Shown piece after piece: positions 16,931 to 30,033 of a stretch of DNA of 64,000 bases. How positions within the stretch are numbered: the first letter of the stretch is position 1; every line of letters starts with the position of its first letter. The DNA comes from Herbaspirillum sp. LeCh32-8 (lineage in GTDB: Bacteria; Pseudomonadota; Gammaproteobacteria; Burkholderiales; Burkholderiaceae_D): the NCBI RefSeq assembly GCF_017814915.1, contig NZ_JAGIPZ010000004.1:188442-252441 (forward strand), read 5' to 3'. The translations under genes and the position numbers were made by a program. Below the pieces are notes generated by a model. The model had not been told where the DNA came from. It saw only the letters and a list, made by a program, of their open reading frames with translations, and made no database searches.

Positions 16931-18049
16931 TCAGAGCAGCACCATGTTGTCCCGGTGCACCAGCTCCGGCTCCTCCACGAAGCCGAGGATGGCGTGAATC
17001 TCCGACGACGCGTGGCGGATGATGCGGCGCGCATCCGAGCTGGCGTAATTGCTCATGCCACGCGCGACCGGCTTGCCCGATTCATCCACGCAGGTGATGA
17101 CGTCGCCGCGGCCGAATTCACCCGACACTTCCACCACGCCGATCGGCAACAAGGACTTGCCTTCCGAGCTCAGCTTCTGCACCGCGCCAGCATCCAGCAC
17201 CACACGGCCGGCGGTCTGCAGGTGGTCGGCCATCCATTGCTTGCGGGCGGTCAGTTGCGCGGTTTCGGCATTGAGTTGCGTGCCGATCGCCTCGCCTGCG
17301 GCAAGGCGCGTGAGCACGCTGTCCTCGCGGCCCCAGGCAATCACGGTATGCGCGCCCGACGTGGCAGCGCGCTTGGCCGCCAGGATCTTGGTCAGCATGC
17401 CGCCGCGGCCGATGCCGGTGCCGGTGCCGCCGGCAATCAGCTCCAGCGACGGATCGCCGGCGCGGGCTTCTGCAATCAGGGTGGCGGCAGGATCCTTGCG
17501 CGGATCAGCGGTAAACAAACCGGGTTGGTCGGTCAGGATCACCAGCGCGTCGGCTTCGATCAGGTTGGCCACCAGCGCGCCCAGGGTGTCGTTGTCGCCG
17601 AACTTGATTTCGTCGGTGACCACCGTGTCGTTCTCGTTGATGACGGGCACCACGCCCAGTTGCAGCAGCGCAAACAGCGTGGAGCGCGCATTCAGGTAGC
17701 GCTCGCGATCGGCCAGGTCGGCGTGGGTCAGCAACACCTGGGCGGTGTGCAGGTCATGCTTGCGAAAGCTGGTCTCGTAGATCTGCGCCAGGCCCATCTG
17801 GCCGACGGCGGCGCAGGCCTGCAGGTGGTGGATCCCGGTCGGGCGCTTGTCGAAGCCCAGGCGCTGCATGCCCTCGGCCACGGCGCCGGAGCTGACCAGC
17901 ACCACTTCCTTGCCGAGCGCGCGCAACTGCGCGATCTGCTCGGCCCAGCGGGCGATGGCGGCGGCGTCCAGCCCACGGCCGTCATTGGTGACCAGCGATG
18001 AACCTACCTTGATGATCAGCCGTTTGGCGCTTTGAATGACCGATTGCAT
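16931..18049 (-). CDS. proB: glutamate 5-kinase
   Basis: First step of proline synthesis: phosphorylates L-glutamate to glutamyl 5-phosphate. The 372 residues have the amino-acid kinase fold, starting [19 protein letters not shown], with [13 protein letters not shown], the NENDTV segment and [16 protein letters not shown]-terminal PUA domain (from about 275, [22 protein letters not shown]) is present, as in the full-length form. It is the last gene of rplU-rpmA-obgE-proB, 94 bases after obgE. The usual partner proA is not in the window. Confidence 0.96.
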   Translation of the reverse strand: MQSVIQSAKRLIIKVGSSLVTNDGRGLDAAAIARWAEQIAQLRALGKEVVLVSSGAVAEGMQRLGFDKRPTGIHHLQACAAVGQMGLAQIYETSFRKHDLHTAQVLLTHADLADRERYLNARSTLFALLQLGVVPVINENDTVVTDEIKFGDNDTLGALVANLIEADALVILTDQPGLFTADPRKDPAATLIAEARAGDPSLELIAGGTGTGIGRGGMLTKILAAKRAATSGAHTVIAWGREDSVLTRLAAGEAIGTQLNAETAQLTARKQWMADHLQTAGRVVLDAGAVQKLSSEGKSLLPIGVVEVSGEFGRGDVITCVDESGKPVARGMSNYASSDARRIIRHASSEIHAILGFVEEPELVHRDNMVLL

Positions 18050-18143
18050 ATTGTTCTGAGACGCGAAATCCGAAAGCGAAGATGATAGCCTGAACGCAAC
18101 GGCCGCGCAGCGCCCGGAGGCAGTGCGCGGCCGCAGCAGGAAG

Positions 18144-19334
<1,191 letters not shown>

Positions 19335-19343
19335 TTAAAAAAC

Positions 19344-19376
19344 TAAAAAGGCCCCACCACCGGCAGAGCCTTTTTT
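19344..19376 (-). terminator. partial terminator between rpmA and obgE
   Basis: On the minus strand AAAGGCTC...GGGCCTTTTT with an interrupted stem. It may reduce read-through so ribosomal protein genes exceed obgE expression. Confidence 0.6.
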
Positions 19377-19414
19377 GATGCCCGATTCCGGCGATGCCGG
19401 ATGGCGCGAAACGC

Positions 19415-19672
19415 TTAAGCCGTCACGACGGTAGCGTATTGGCGCTGTTGCAGGCCCTTGACAACGAACTTCACCTTGCCGTCCTTCAGGGCGAACAGGG
19501 TGTGGTCCTTGCCGATGCCGACGTTTTCGCCAGCGTGGACACGGGTGCCGCGTTGACGGACGATGATGCCGCCTGCGTTGATCACCTGGCCGCCGTAAAC
19601 CTTGACGCCGAGGCGCTTCGATTCTGAATCACGGCCGTTGCGCGTAGTGCCGCCGCCTTTTTTGTGTGCCAT
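19415..19672 (-). CDS. rpmA: 50S ribosomal protein L27
   Basis: 85 residues, [20 protein letters not shown], the classical L27 start whose N-terminal tail reaches the peptidyl-transferase centre. [17 protein letters not shown] is the conserved core. AAGGAG precedes the ATG. Second gene of the rplU operon. Confidence 0.98.
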   Translation of the reverse strand: MAHKKGGGTTRNGRDSESKRLGVKVYGGQVINAGGIIVRQRGTRVHAGENVGIGKDHTLFALKDGKVKFVVKGLQQRQYATVVTA

Positions 19673-19725
19673 TTAAGACTCCTTGATAACTTTGAATTGA
19701 ACTGGTGGGTCAGACTCGGACGCGA

Positions 19726-20037
19726 TTAGGCGTTGATCGAGACGATTTGCAGTTCGGTGTAGTTCTGACGGTGGCCTTGGCGCTTTTGATAGTGCTTACG
19801 GCGACGCATCTTGAAGATACGGACCTTGTCATGGCGACCTTGTGCTACCACAGTAGCCAGCACCGTTGCACCTGCGACCAGCGGCGCACCGAACTTCACG
19901 GTTTCGCCGGCGCCCACTGCGAGCACCTGATCCAAAGTGATTTCGGAGCCAATGTCAGCCGGTATCTGTTCTACTTTGAGTTTTTCGCCAGCAGCAACTT
20001 TGTATTGTTTGCCGCCGGTTTTTATGACCGCGTACAT
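19726..20037 (-). CDS. rplU: 50S ribosomal protein L21
   Basis: 103 residues starting [20 protein letters not shown]. An in-frame ATG 12 bases further up is rejected because the GAGG site is correctly spaced for 20037. The conserved [20 protein letters not shown] tail is present. The operon starts here; its promoter is at 20121-20149. Confidence 0.98.
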   Translation of the reverse strand: MYAVIKTGGKQYKVAAGEKLKVEQIPADIGSEITLDQVLAVGAGETVKFGAPLVAGATVLATVVAQGRHDKVRIFKMRRRKHYQKRQGHRQNYTELQIVSINA

Positions 20038-20120
20038 GTGAAACCTCATCGAATGATTAATGAACGATTTTCTCCCTGCCCCGCGCAGTAAAAATCGCTG
20101 GCGAAAGAGGAAAACCCCAA

Positions 20121-20149
20121 ATTATACATAGACTTAGCTGCTCGGTCAA
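20121..20149 (-). promoter_or_regulatory. strong sigma-70 promoter of rplU-rpmA-obgE-proB
   Basis: TTGACC (20144-20149), exactly 17 bases, TATAAT (20121-20126). It is among the best promoter matches in the window and gives a leader of about 77 bases. Confidence 0.85.
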
Positions 20150-20260
20150 AAGGGATTGGGCCTTCGTAGACCGCGGCGCAACACAGTTTCCGCAAGGACA
20201 ACGGCGCGCCGCATTGTCCGCACAGCAACATGTCGCCCATCCCCAGCCAGCGGGAAGCTG

Positions 20261-20312
20261 CCCGGCACGCCGTTAAGGCCTTTGGCGTGCCGGGCCGTTG
20301 TCATCGTATAAT
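20261..20312 (+). promoter_or_regulatory. ispB promoter region with an 11-bp inverted repeat
   Basis: CCCGGCACGCC (20261-20271) and GGCGTGCCGGG (20284-20294) form a perfect inverted repeat around an AAGGCCTT palindrome. TATAAT follows at 20307-20312. The only -35-like hexamer (TTGGCG, 20282-20287) lies in the right arm with a long 19-base spacer, so the repeat could be an operator. Confidence 0.5.
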
Positions 20313-20344
20313 CTCGCGAATAACCATTTCTCACAGGTTTCGCC

Positions 20345-21334
20345 TTGTCTGCCGCCGTACACACCGCCTCGCAACAAACCATCCTGCAACCGATCGTCGC
20401 CGACATGGAAGCGGTCAATGCCGTCATCCGCCGCCAGTTGTATTCGGAGGTGCCGCTGGTCAACCAGGTGGCCGAATACATCATCAGCGCCGGCGGCAAG
20501 CGCCTGCGCCCGGTGCTGGTGCTGCTGGTCGCCAACGCCTTCGGCTACAAGGGCGAACACCATCATTCGCTGGCTGCGGTGATCGAGTTCATCCATACCG
20601 CCACGCTGCTGCATGACGACGTGGTCGACGAATCCTCCCTGCGCCGCGGCAAGCAGACCGCCAACGCCCTGTTCGGCAACGCCGCCTCGGTGCTGGTGGG
20701 CGACTTCCTGTACTCGCGCGCCTTCCAGATGATGGTCGCCGTGGGCAACCCGCGCGTGATGGAAATCGTGGCCGACGCCACCAACGTCATCGCCGAAGGT
20801 GAAGTGCTGCAGCTGCTCAACATGCACAACCCCGACGTGGACGAAGCCGGCTACCTGCAAGTGATCCGCTCCAAGACCGCCAAGCTGTTCGAGGCCGCCA
20901 GTCAGATCGGTGCGCTGATTGCAGGCGCCGACGAGGCCGGCATCGAAGCCGCCGCCGAATACGGCCGCTCCATCGGCACCGCCTTCCAGCTGATCGACGA
21001 CGTGCTGGACTACTCGGGCAACAGCGACGAAATCGGCAAGAACGTGGGCGACGATCTGCGCGAAGGCAAACCGACCCTGCCCTTGATCTGGCTGATGCAG
21101 CACGGCACCGCGCAGCAGCGCGAACTGGTGCGCAGCTGCATCGAGAACGGCGACGAACAGCATTTCGACGAAGTGCTGGCCGCCATCACCCACTCCGGCG
21201 CGCTGGCCTACACCCGCGAGCAAGCCGAGATCGCCGCGCGTCGCGCGGCCGACGCAATAGTTTCACTTCCGGATAGCCAATTCAAAAAATCCCTGTTAGA
21301 ATTGTCGGCTTTCGCAGTAGACCGGAATCATTGA
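20345..21334 (+). CDS. ispB: octaprenyl diphosphate synthase
   Basis: Makes the C40 side chain of ubiquinone from FPP and IPP. The start is taken as the TTG at 20345 (329 aa), since the residues that follow (QTILQPIVADMEAVNAVIRR) match relatives; an ATG at 20405 would cut them off. The first aspartate motif (LLHDDVVDESSLRRGK) and second (QLIDDVLDYSGNSDEIGKN) are intact. The tRNA-Pro gene begins 16 bases past the stop. Confidence 0.95.
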   Translation: MSAAVHTASQQTILQPIVADMEAVNAVIRRQLYSEVPLVNQVAEYIISAGGKRLRPVLVLLVANAFGYKGEHHHSLAAVIEFIHTATLLHDDVVDESSLRRGKQTANALFGNAASVLVGDFLYSRAFQMMVAVGNPRVMEIVADATNVIAEGEVLQLLNMHNPDVDEAGYLQVIRSKTAKLFEAASQIGALIAGADEAGIEAAAEYGRSIGTAFQLIDDVLDYSGNSDEIGKNVGDDLREGKPTLPLIWLMQHGTAQQRELVRSCIENGDEQHFDEVLAAITHSGALAYTREQAEIAARRAADAIVSLPDSQFKKSLLELSAFAVDRNH

Positions 21335-21350
21335 TTCAGTTCTCACTCGA

Positions 21351-21427
21351 CGGGGTGTAGCTTAGCCTGGTAGAGCGCTACGTTCGGGACGTAGAGGCCG
21401 GAGGTTCGAATCCTCTCACCCCGACCA
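21351..21427 (+). tRNA. tRNA-Pro (anticodon CGG)
   Basis: 77 bases. Acceptor arms CGGGGTG / CACCCCG, D-arm AGCTTAGCCTGGTAGAGC, anticodon stem CTACG / CGTAG with loop TTCGGGA (anticodon CGG, reading CCG), T-arm GAGGTTCGAATCCTC and an encoded CCA end. It lies between ispB and an intrinsic terminator, so it may come from ispB read-through. Confidence 0.96.
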
Positions 21428-21438
21428 GATTAAGATGA

Positions 21439-21477
21439 TAAAAAAGCCTAAGTGATCGCTCACTTAGGCTTTTTTTC
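21439..21477 (+). terminator. terminator after tRNA-Pro
   Basis: AGCCTAAGTGA, loop TCGC, TCACTTAGGCT: a perfect 11-bp stem, with A-run before and T7 after. Confidence 0.92.
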
Positions 21478-22187
21478 TTTAGGCCGCCGTTTCAGCCGCC
21501 CCCTTATTATTGGCGCTCCGAGCTGTCGTCGCGCCGGTTCAATTCTCCCGATCACAACCAGGCTTGTGAACAGCGGCGGCGCCCCGACCATCCTGCCCGC
21601 AGCCCATACCAGATTTGCAGCAAGACAAGACGCCGAGGGGCCTTGATCATCATTACGACTCCATTCTTGGATTGCCAATGACAATGCAACGCGGGAGCGT
21701 CTTGCGCCCGTCTCTGCGGCATTGCCGAGCCGCGTCAAAGTCGGCGTATGTTGTCCAGAAAGGCGGCTGCGACTTACTTAACCTCTTCAGGCCAACGCGC
21801 CGCTTGCCTGACCCGCCGCCAACTGGATCTCGACTTTTCCCGGCTGGGCAGTAAGACCGGCCCCGGAGGCACGTTCCCTTGGATAAATTGGATTTATGAC
21901 ATCTCTTTTTAAACAGAGAGATGTTCTTTGGCGCGCGTCCAACGTGGAGCCTTGTTTGGAGAACGGCAAAATAAGAGAGGAGGGAGATCAGTATTTTTTT
22001 CTGATTTTATAAAAATAATTTCCATTTACTTCTTTATTGCCAAGGCACGCCGCCGCGCCGACGATTCGTCATTACCATCTGGCAACGGCTTCATCTTGAT
22101 CGGACCGCTGGCTGCAGCATCATCCCGATCCCATTCGACTCCACCTGATTCCACCGATTTCATCTCTCACGCCAGTGAGACGTCTGC
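21478..22187. other. 710-base gene-poor region upstream of the type I secretion genes
   Basis: Open frames here lack start signals and recognisable sequence. An 8-bp inverted repeat (ACATCTCT / AGAGATGT, 21899-21924) is followed by a marked AT-rich tract (about 21965-22045), the most AT-rich of its length that I noticed here. This probably holds the promoter of the secretion operon and could be a site for an H-NS-like silencer (inference). No integrase remnant or copy of the tRNA 3' end was seen. Confidence 0.5.
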
Positions 22188-24352
<2,165 letters not shown>

Positions 24353-24356
<4 letters not shown>

Positions 24357-25696
24357 CGCTCCGCCACAGCATCGGCGCCTGGAAGGATTTGTGCAAGCGC
24401 TATCACGAAGTCTGGTCGCATTTCTGGCGGCAGCGCGAGCAACTGTCCCCGCCCGCCCTGCAGGCGCACGAGGCAGAGTTCCTGCCGGCCGCACTCGCGC
24501 TGCAGGCGCAGCCGGTGTCGCCGATGGGACGCTGGGTCGCGCGCATCCTGATGGCGCTCATTCTGGTGCTGCTGCTCTGGTCCACGCTGGGCAGGATCGA
24601 CATCATCGTCAACGCGCAAGGCAAGATCATCCCCTCCGACCGCACCAAGACCATCAGCGCCGTCGAGGTCGCCAGCGTGCAGGCGATTCACGTGAAGGAA
24701 GGACAAGCCGTCAAGGCTGGCGATGCGCTCATTGAGCTCGATGCGCGCAGCAGCAATGCCGAAGAAAGCAAGGCCGAAGGCGAATGGCAAAACGCCTTCC
24801 TGCAGGCGGCCCGTTCGCGCGCCTTGTTGCAGGCGCTGCAAGGCGGCGCCGCGCCGGTGCTTCCGGCGAACCGGGAGATCGCGCCGGCGCGCTGGCGTGA
24901 CGCCGACAACCAGTTGCTGGATGAGTGGCGTGACTTCACCGCCAAGCGGGAACGGCTGGACGGCGACATCCAGCGCTACGGGCAAGCCCTGCCGCTGGCG
25001 GCGCAGCAAGCCGACAGCTATGCCGACCTGGCACGCAGCCACGACGTCGCCGAGCATGCCTGGCTGGACAAGGAGCAGCAGAAGATCGACCTAGAAGGAC
25101 AACTGCGCGGCGCGCGCAACCAGCGCAACGCCCTGTTGGCGGAAACCCGCAAGCAAGCGCAGGACAGCCTGAACGAAGCCCTGCGCGCGATGGCTGCGGC
25201 GCGCCAGGATGCGCAGCGCGCCTCCGCGCACGGCGACCTGCTGCGACTGGTCTCGCCCATCGACGGCACCGTCCAGCAATTGAAGACCTATACCGTCGGC
25301 GCGGCGGTCCCGGCCGCACAGCCGTTGATGGAAATCGTCCCCGCGCGCGGCGTGGTGGAAATGGAAGCCGCCATCGAGAACAAGGATGTCGGCTTTGTCG
25401 AAGAGGGACAGACTGCCGCAGTGAAGATCGACGCCTTCGAATACACCAGGTACGGCACGCTCCCCGCCAAGGTCACGCATGTCTCCCGCGATGCCATCCA
25501 AGATGAAAAGCGCGGGCTGATCTATACCGTCAAGGTCGAGCTGGAACGCCCGGACATAATGGTCAATGGCCGCGCGATGCCGCTGTCGGCGGGCATGTCC
25601 GGCACGGTCGAAATCAAGACCGGCACACGCCGCGTCATCGAATACGTACTGTCGCCGCTGCTCCAGCACGGCCGGGAAAGCCTGCATGAGCGCTGA
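24353..25696 (+). CDS. type I secretion periplasmic adaptor (HlyD family)
   Basis: A 447-residue membrane-fusion protein linking the ABC exporter to the outer-membrane channel. One N-terminal membrane helix (RILMALILVLLLWSTLG, about 63-79) is followed by a lipoyl half (IIPSDRTKTISAVEVASVQA), a long coiled-coil (about 150-290) and the second half with DGTVQQLKTYTVGAAVPAAQ. The C-terminal PLSAGMSGTVEIKTGTRRVI is the usual HlyD ending. Confidence 0.92.
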
Positions 25697-27143
25697 TCCG
25701 ATGTCCACGCCCGGCAAGCGCAACGCCGCGCTGGCGGCCGGCCTTTTCTGCTGCCTGCTGGCGGGCCTCGGCAATCAGGCGCACGCGCTCGACTTTCCCG
25801 ATGCGCTCAAGGATCCCTTGCTGGCGGTGCCACCCAAGCTGGATGAGGGCGTACGCCTGCCGCGCGACGACAAGCCGCTGACCTGTCCATCGTCGGTCGA
25901 TCTGAGTGCGCCGTTGTCGCTAAGCGACGTGGTCGACCTGACGCTCTGCCGCGACCCGCAAATCCAGGCCGCTTGGGCGGACATCAAGATACAGGCCAGC
26001 TCCGTCGGCGAGGCGCGGTCGGCCTATCTACCCACCGTTACGGGAGCGACTACCCAATTGCACAACCGCGTTCGCTATCCCGGCTCCTCGCAGCCTGCCT
26101 CGACCACACAGGGGCAGACCGTTTATGCCGGCCTGGGCTGGCGTCTGTTCGATTTCGGCGGGCGCGCCGCCAACCTGGATGCGGCCAACCGGCAGCTGAC
26201 GGCGGCTCTGCTCAGTCACGACGCCGCACTCCAGAAGGCACTGACCACTGCCGTCGGCGCCTATTTCGACGTATTGACCGCGCAGGCCCAAACGCAAACC
26301 GGAGAAGAGGCAGTGCGCCTGGCCGAACAAACCGTGGCCGTCACGACGCGGCGCTTCGCCAGAGGCGCTGCCGCGCAAAGCGACACCCTGCAGGCCGACG
26401 CCGCGCTGGCCAAGGCGCAGCTGGCGGCGCAGCGCGCCTTGGGCGAGCAGAAAAAGGCTCTGTCGGTGCTGGTGTACACGATGAACCTGCCGTCCGGCAC
26501 GCCGCTGCTGCTGGCTGCCGCAGCGCAAGCGCCGACAGCCGAATCGATACAGGGCCTGAGCTACTGGCTGACGCAGGCGCAAGCACAGCATCCCGAGATC
26601 CTCGCGGCCCGGGCCCAGTGGGAGGCGTCCAAGGCAAAGGTCACTGCGGCCCGCTCCGAAGGGCTACCCACGATCGACTTTACCGCCAACCATTACCGCA
26701 ACGGCTACCCCAATCAAGGCCTGCAGACCACCCGCTCCAACACGACCACTTGGGGCATCGCCTTGAACATCCCGATATTCGAAGGCTTCTCGCGTACCTA
26801 TAAGATCCGCGGCGCGCAGGCGCAGGCCGAACAAAACGAGGCGCGCCTGGCCGACGTCGAGCGGCGGACCCTGCTGGAAGTGGTCAAGGCGCATGCCGAT
26901 GCGGTATCGGCACAGGAAAACCTGAGCTCCTCCACCAAGCTGCTGGACGCCGCGCGCGCGGCGGTAGAGTCGTCGGAAAGGCGCTACGCCAAAGGTGCGG
27001 CGGATATCCTGGAACTGCTGCAGCAGCAAAATGCACTGGCCGAGGCGCGCCGGGAGCGCATCCGCTGCCTGTCCGAATGGCGCTCGGCGCGCCTGCGCCT
27101 GATGGCCAGCACCGGCGTGCTCGACAGCCTGTCTCTGCAATAG
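25686..27143 (+). CDS. TolC-like outer-membrane channel protein
   Basis: About 485 residues from the ATG at 25686, which has GGGAAAG seven bases before it and overlaps the adaptor end; a second ATG at 25701 is possible. A signal peptide ends near NQAHA, and two OEP repeats follow (from LSLSDVVDLTLCRDPQIQAA and LSYWLTQAQAQHPEILAARA). Long helical stretches are rich in Ala and Gln. It completes the export tunnel for the two genes upstream. I saw no clear terminator after it. Confidence 0.9.
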   Translation: MSADPMSTPGKRNAALAAGLFCCLLAGLGNQAHALDFPDALKDPLLAVPPKLDEGVRLPRDDKPLTCPSSVDLSAPLSLSDVVDLTLCRDPQIQAAWADIKIQASSVGEARSAYLPTVTGATTQLHNRVRYPGSSQPASTTQGQTVYAGLGWRLFDFGGRAANLDAANRQLTAALLSHDAALQKALTTAVGAYFDVLTAQAQTQTGEEAVRLAEQTVAVTTRRFARGAAAQSDTLQADAALAKAQLAAQRALGEQKKALSVLVYTMNLPSGTPLLLAAAAQAPTAESIQGLSYWLTQAQAQHPEILAARAQWEASKAKVTAARSEGLPTIDFTANHYRNGYPNQGLQTTRSNTTTWGIALNIPIFEGFSRTYKIRGAQAQAEQNEARLADVERRTLLEVVKAHADAVSAQENLSSSTKLLDAARAAVESSERRYAKGAADILELLQQQNALAEARRERIRCLSEWRSARLRLMASTGVLDSLSLQ

Positions 27144-27284
27144 CGCGCCACGCCGCAGCTTGCGGTAAGCCTGCCCATCGTCTAGACTTTGCCGCTCCGT
27201 GGCCGCCCTGTCGGCGTTGCTCTCGATGCAACATCACAGGCCCGCCGACTCCCCCCACGAGGGCAACTAATCTGACGGCAACGT

Positions 27285-28595
27285 TTGGAAACCGTACCCA
27301 TATGGGTGCAAGTTCTTGCACTCTTCATCCTGATTCTGCTCTCGGCCTTCTTTTCCATGACCGAGACGGCGCTGATGGCCGCCAACCGCCATCGCCTGCG
27401 GCACCTCGCCAAGCAGGGCAACCGCGCCGCCATCACCATCCTGTGGTTGCTTGACCGTACCGAACGCCTGCTCTCGCTGGTGCTGATCGCCAATACCGCG
27501 ATCAACGCGCTGGCCACCGCATTGGTCACCGCGCTGGCCATCGCCGCCTTCGGCAACCACCAGCGTGTGATCACCGCAGCCACCGCTTGCGTGGCGGGCC
27601 TGTTGATCATCTTCGCCGAGATCGTGCCCAAGGTCATCGGCGCCACGTATCCGGAACGCATCTCGCTGTTCACCAGCTTCATCCTCAAGCCGTTGATGCG
27701 CGTGGCCAAGCCGCTGATCTGGTTCGTCAACATCTTCGTCTCGGCGGTGCTGAAACTGCTGCGCATCAAGACCGGCGCGCGCGCCCGGGATCAGCGCATC
27801 TCACCCGACGAGCTGCGCTCCATCGTGCTGGAGGGCGGCAGCTTCATCCCGCAGAAGCACAAGAGCATCCTCCTGAACCTGTTCGACCTGGAAAAGATCT
27901 CGGTGGAAGACGTCATGACCCCGCGCGCCCAGGTTGAAGCGCTGAACCTGGCCGCGCCCATCGAAGACATCCTGCACCAGCTGGCGACCTGCTATCACAA
28001 CAAGCTGCCGGTGTTCGAGGGCGAGATCAATCACATCGCCGGCATCCTGCACGTGCGCAAGACGGTATCGCTGTTCAACCGCGAAGACGACATCACCCAC
28101 GAGGACATCCGCGCACTGCTCTCGGCGCCGTATTTCGTGCCGGTGGAAACCGATGTCTTCACCCAGTTGCAGTATTTCCAGGAGAACCACGAGCGCCTGG
28201 GCATCGTGGTCGACGAATACGGCGAAGTGCAAGGCCTGGTGACGCTGGAAGACATCATCGAAGAGATGATCGGCGAATTCACCACCTCCTCGCCGGGCAC
28301 CTCCGGCGAAGGCTTCGGCTGGGACAAGGAAGGCATGTGCCTGCTCGAAGGCAGCACCACGCTGCGCGACATCAACAAGCGCCTGGGCCTGCAGCTGCCG
28401 CTGGATGGCCCCAAAACCATCAACGGTCTGCTGCTGGAATACCTACAGGACATCCCCGAAGCCAACGTGGCCATGAAGATCGCCGGCTGCGTGATCGAGA
28501 TCGTCCAGGTGCAGAACCAGGCGATCCGCATGGTCAAGCTGATCGCCCCGACCCAGACGGAGGGCGACGCCGGGGAAGGTACGCTGCTCCAGTAA
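27285..28595 (+). CDS. HlyC/CorC family protein (DUF21-CBS-CorC)
   Basis: A 436-residue inner-membrane protein with a DUF21 domain (helices to about 140), a CBS pair (about 200-330, VEDVMTPRAQVEALN, HERLGIVVDEYGEVQGLVTL) and a CorC_HlyC domain. Such CNNM-like proteins are tied to magnesium/cobalt efflux; the ion is unproven here. The TTG at 27285 gives METVPIWVQVLALFIL, matching relatives; a GTG seven codons later is the alternative. It is not a haemolysin despite older names. Confidence 0.88.
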   Translation: METVPIWVQVLALFILILLSAFFSMTETALMAANRHRLRHLAKQGNRAAITILWLLDRTERLLSLVLIANTAINALATALVTALAIAAFGNHQRVITAATACVAGLLIIFAEIVPKVIGATYPERISLFTSFILKPLMRVAKPLIWFVNIFVSAVLKLLRIKTGARARDQRISPDELRSIVLEGGSFIPQKHKSILLNLFDLEKISVEDVMTPRAQVEALNLAAPIEDILHQLATCYHNKLPVFEGEINHIAGILHVRKTVSLFNREDDITHEDIRALLSAPYFVPVETDVFTQLQYFQENHERLGIVVDEYGEVQGLVTLEDIIEEMIGEFTTSSPGTSGEGFGWDKEGMCLLEGSTTLRDINKRLGLQLPLDGPKTINGLLLEYLQDIPEANVAMKIAGCVIEIVQVQNQAIRMVKLIAPTQTEGDAGEGTLLQ

Positions 28596-28782
28596 GCGGC
28601 CGGGAGCAGCCCATCGCCACAGGCGCCGATGGGTACGTTGCTGAGTGCTTGTCGAATTAAATCGAAAATTCCAGGCTAAGCGATGCAGCATGTCTGTGCC
28701 GAATGATCGCTGTGGGAGACTTTTCAGCTCCTCATACTGCCCGCGACTGACCGCCGGCGGCCCTCACCGAGAGGCGATCATC

Positions 28783-30033
28783 ATGGAAACTCATCAGCAG
28801 ATCCCGGCCGCACTACCATCCCAGGCCGGCGCCGGCCGTTCCACGCACCTCGCTGCCCATCCGGCGGCCCGCATCGACGATGCCCCGGTGGTGCGCCTGC
28901 TGCACAAGATGCTGGCCGATGCCGTCAGCATGGGCGCCTCCGACTTGCATTTCGAGCCGTTCGAGCATTTCTGCCGCGTGCGCATGCGCATCGACGGCGT
29001 GCTGCAGGAAACCGCGCAGCCGCCGCTGGCGCTCAAGGACAAGCTGTCGACCCGGCTCAAGATCCTCTCGCGCCTGGACATCGCGGAAAAACGCCTGCCG
29101 CAGGATGGCAAGATGCGCCTGGCGCTGGACGGTCGCGAAGTGGACTTCCGGGTCTCGACGCTGCCGACGCAGTTCGGCGAAAAGATCGTGCTGCGCATCC
29201 TCAACAGCGACCACGCCAATCTGGACATCGCGGCATTGGGCTACGAACAGGAGCAGCATGAAGCTTTGCTGCGCGCCCTGCGCAAACCCCAGGGCATGGT
29301 GCTGATGACCGGGCCCACCGGCTCGGGCAAGACGGTTTCCTTGTATGCCTGCCTGCAGCTGCTCAACCGCCCGGGCGTGAATATCGCCAGCGCTGAAGAT
29401 CCAGTCGAGATCAACCTGCCCGGCATCAACCAGGTCAGCATCAACGAGCGTACCGGCCTTTCCTTTGCGGTCGCGCTGCGCGCCTTCCTGCGCCAGGATC
29501 CGGACGTGCTGATGGTCGGCGAGATCCGCGACCTGGAGACTGCCGATATCGCCGTCAAGGCTTCTCAAACCGGTCACCTGGTGTTTTCCACGCTGCATAC
29601 CAACGATGCGCCGGCCACCCTGACGCGCCTGCTCAACATGGGCGTGCCGCCCTTCAACATCGCCTCCTCCGTGAGCCTCATCGTGGCGCAGCGGCTGGTA
29701 CGCAAGCTGTGCCACTGCCGCGAGGAAGTGCGCGCATCGCCCGATACCCTGCGACGCGCGGGTTACGCCGACGCCGATATCGAGCGCACGCCCAGCCTGT
29801 TCAAGCCGCGCGGTTGCCCGCATTGCAACGGCAACGGCTACCGCGGCCGCACCGGCATTTACCAGGTGATGCCGATAAGCCCGGCGATCGAAGCCCTGAT
29901 CCTGGCCCATGGCAACACGCCCGACATCGCCCGCCAGGCCCGTAGCGAAGGCGTAGCGGATTTGCGCCGCGCCGGCCTGCTCAAGACCTTGCGCGGCGAA
30001 ACCAGCCTGAGGGAAATCCTTGCCTGCACCTGA
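28783..30033 (+). CDS. pilB: type IV pilus assembly ATPase PilB, N-terminally short
   Basis: Hexameric ATPase driving pilus extension. ATG at 28783 with GAGAGG; 416 residues. Sequence begins close to the catalytic core ([20 protein letters not shown]), so the N-terminal MshEN/T2SSE_N domain of ~150 residues found in usual PilB (~560-570 aa) is missing, and the 187 bases upstream cannot encode it. Walker A GPTGSGKT, Asp box, Walker B LMVGEIRD, the [11 protein letters not shown] His box and the zinc tetracysteine (LCHC...CPHC) are intact, so it is probably functional. TTG-started pilC overlaps its end by 14 bases. Confidence 0.88.
   Translation: METHQQIPAALPSQAGAGRSTHLAAHPAARIDDAPVVRLLHKMLADAVSMGASDLHFEPFEHFCRVRMRIDGVLQETAQPPLALKDKLSTRLKILSRLDIAEKRLPQDGKMRLALDGREVDFRVSTLPTQFGEKIVLRILNSDHANLDIAALGYEQEQHEALLRALRKPQGMVLMTGPTGSGKTVSLYACLQLLNRPGVNIASAEDPVEINLPGINQVSINERTGLSFAVALRAFLRQDPDVLMVGEIRDLETADIAVKASQTGHLVFSTLHTNDAPATLTRLLNMGVPPFNIASSVSLIVAQRLVRKLCHCREEVRASPDTLRRAGYADADIERTPSLFKPRGCPHCNGNGYRGRTGIYQVMPISPAIEALILAHGNTPDIARQARSEGVADLRRAGLLKTLRGETSLREILACT

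Noticed and set aside
20046-20240. 64-codon minus-strand frame upstream of rplU with two CxxC-like pairs
   Set aside because: It covers the strong rplU promoter and its leader, and has no ribosome binding site.
21460-21738. 92-codon minus-strand frame downstream of tRNA-Pro
   Set aside because: No ribosome binding site, no recognisable sequence, and its end lies within the terminator stem.
27285-28595. Calling the HlyC/CorC protein a haemolysin linked to the upstream type I system
   Set aside because: The name is historical. The DUF21-CBS-CorC layout is that of an ion-transport-related membrane protein, and it has no toxin features.
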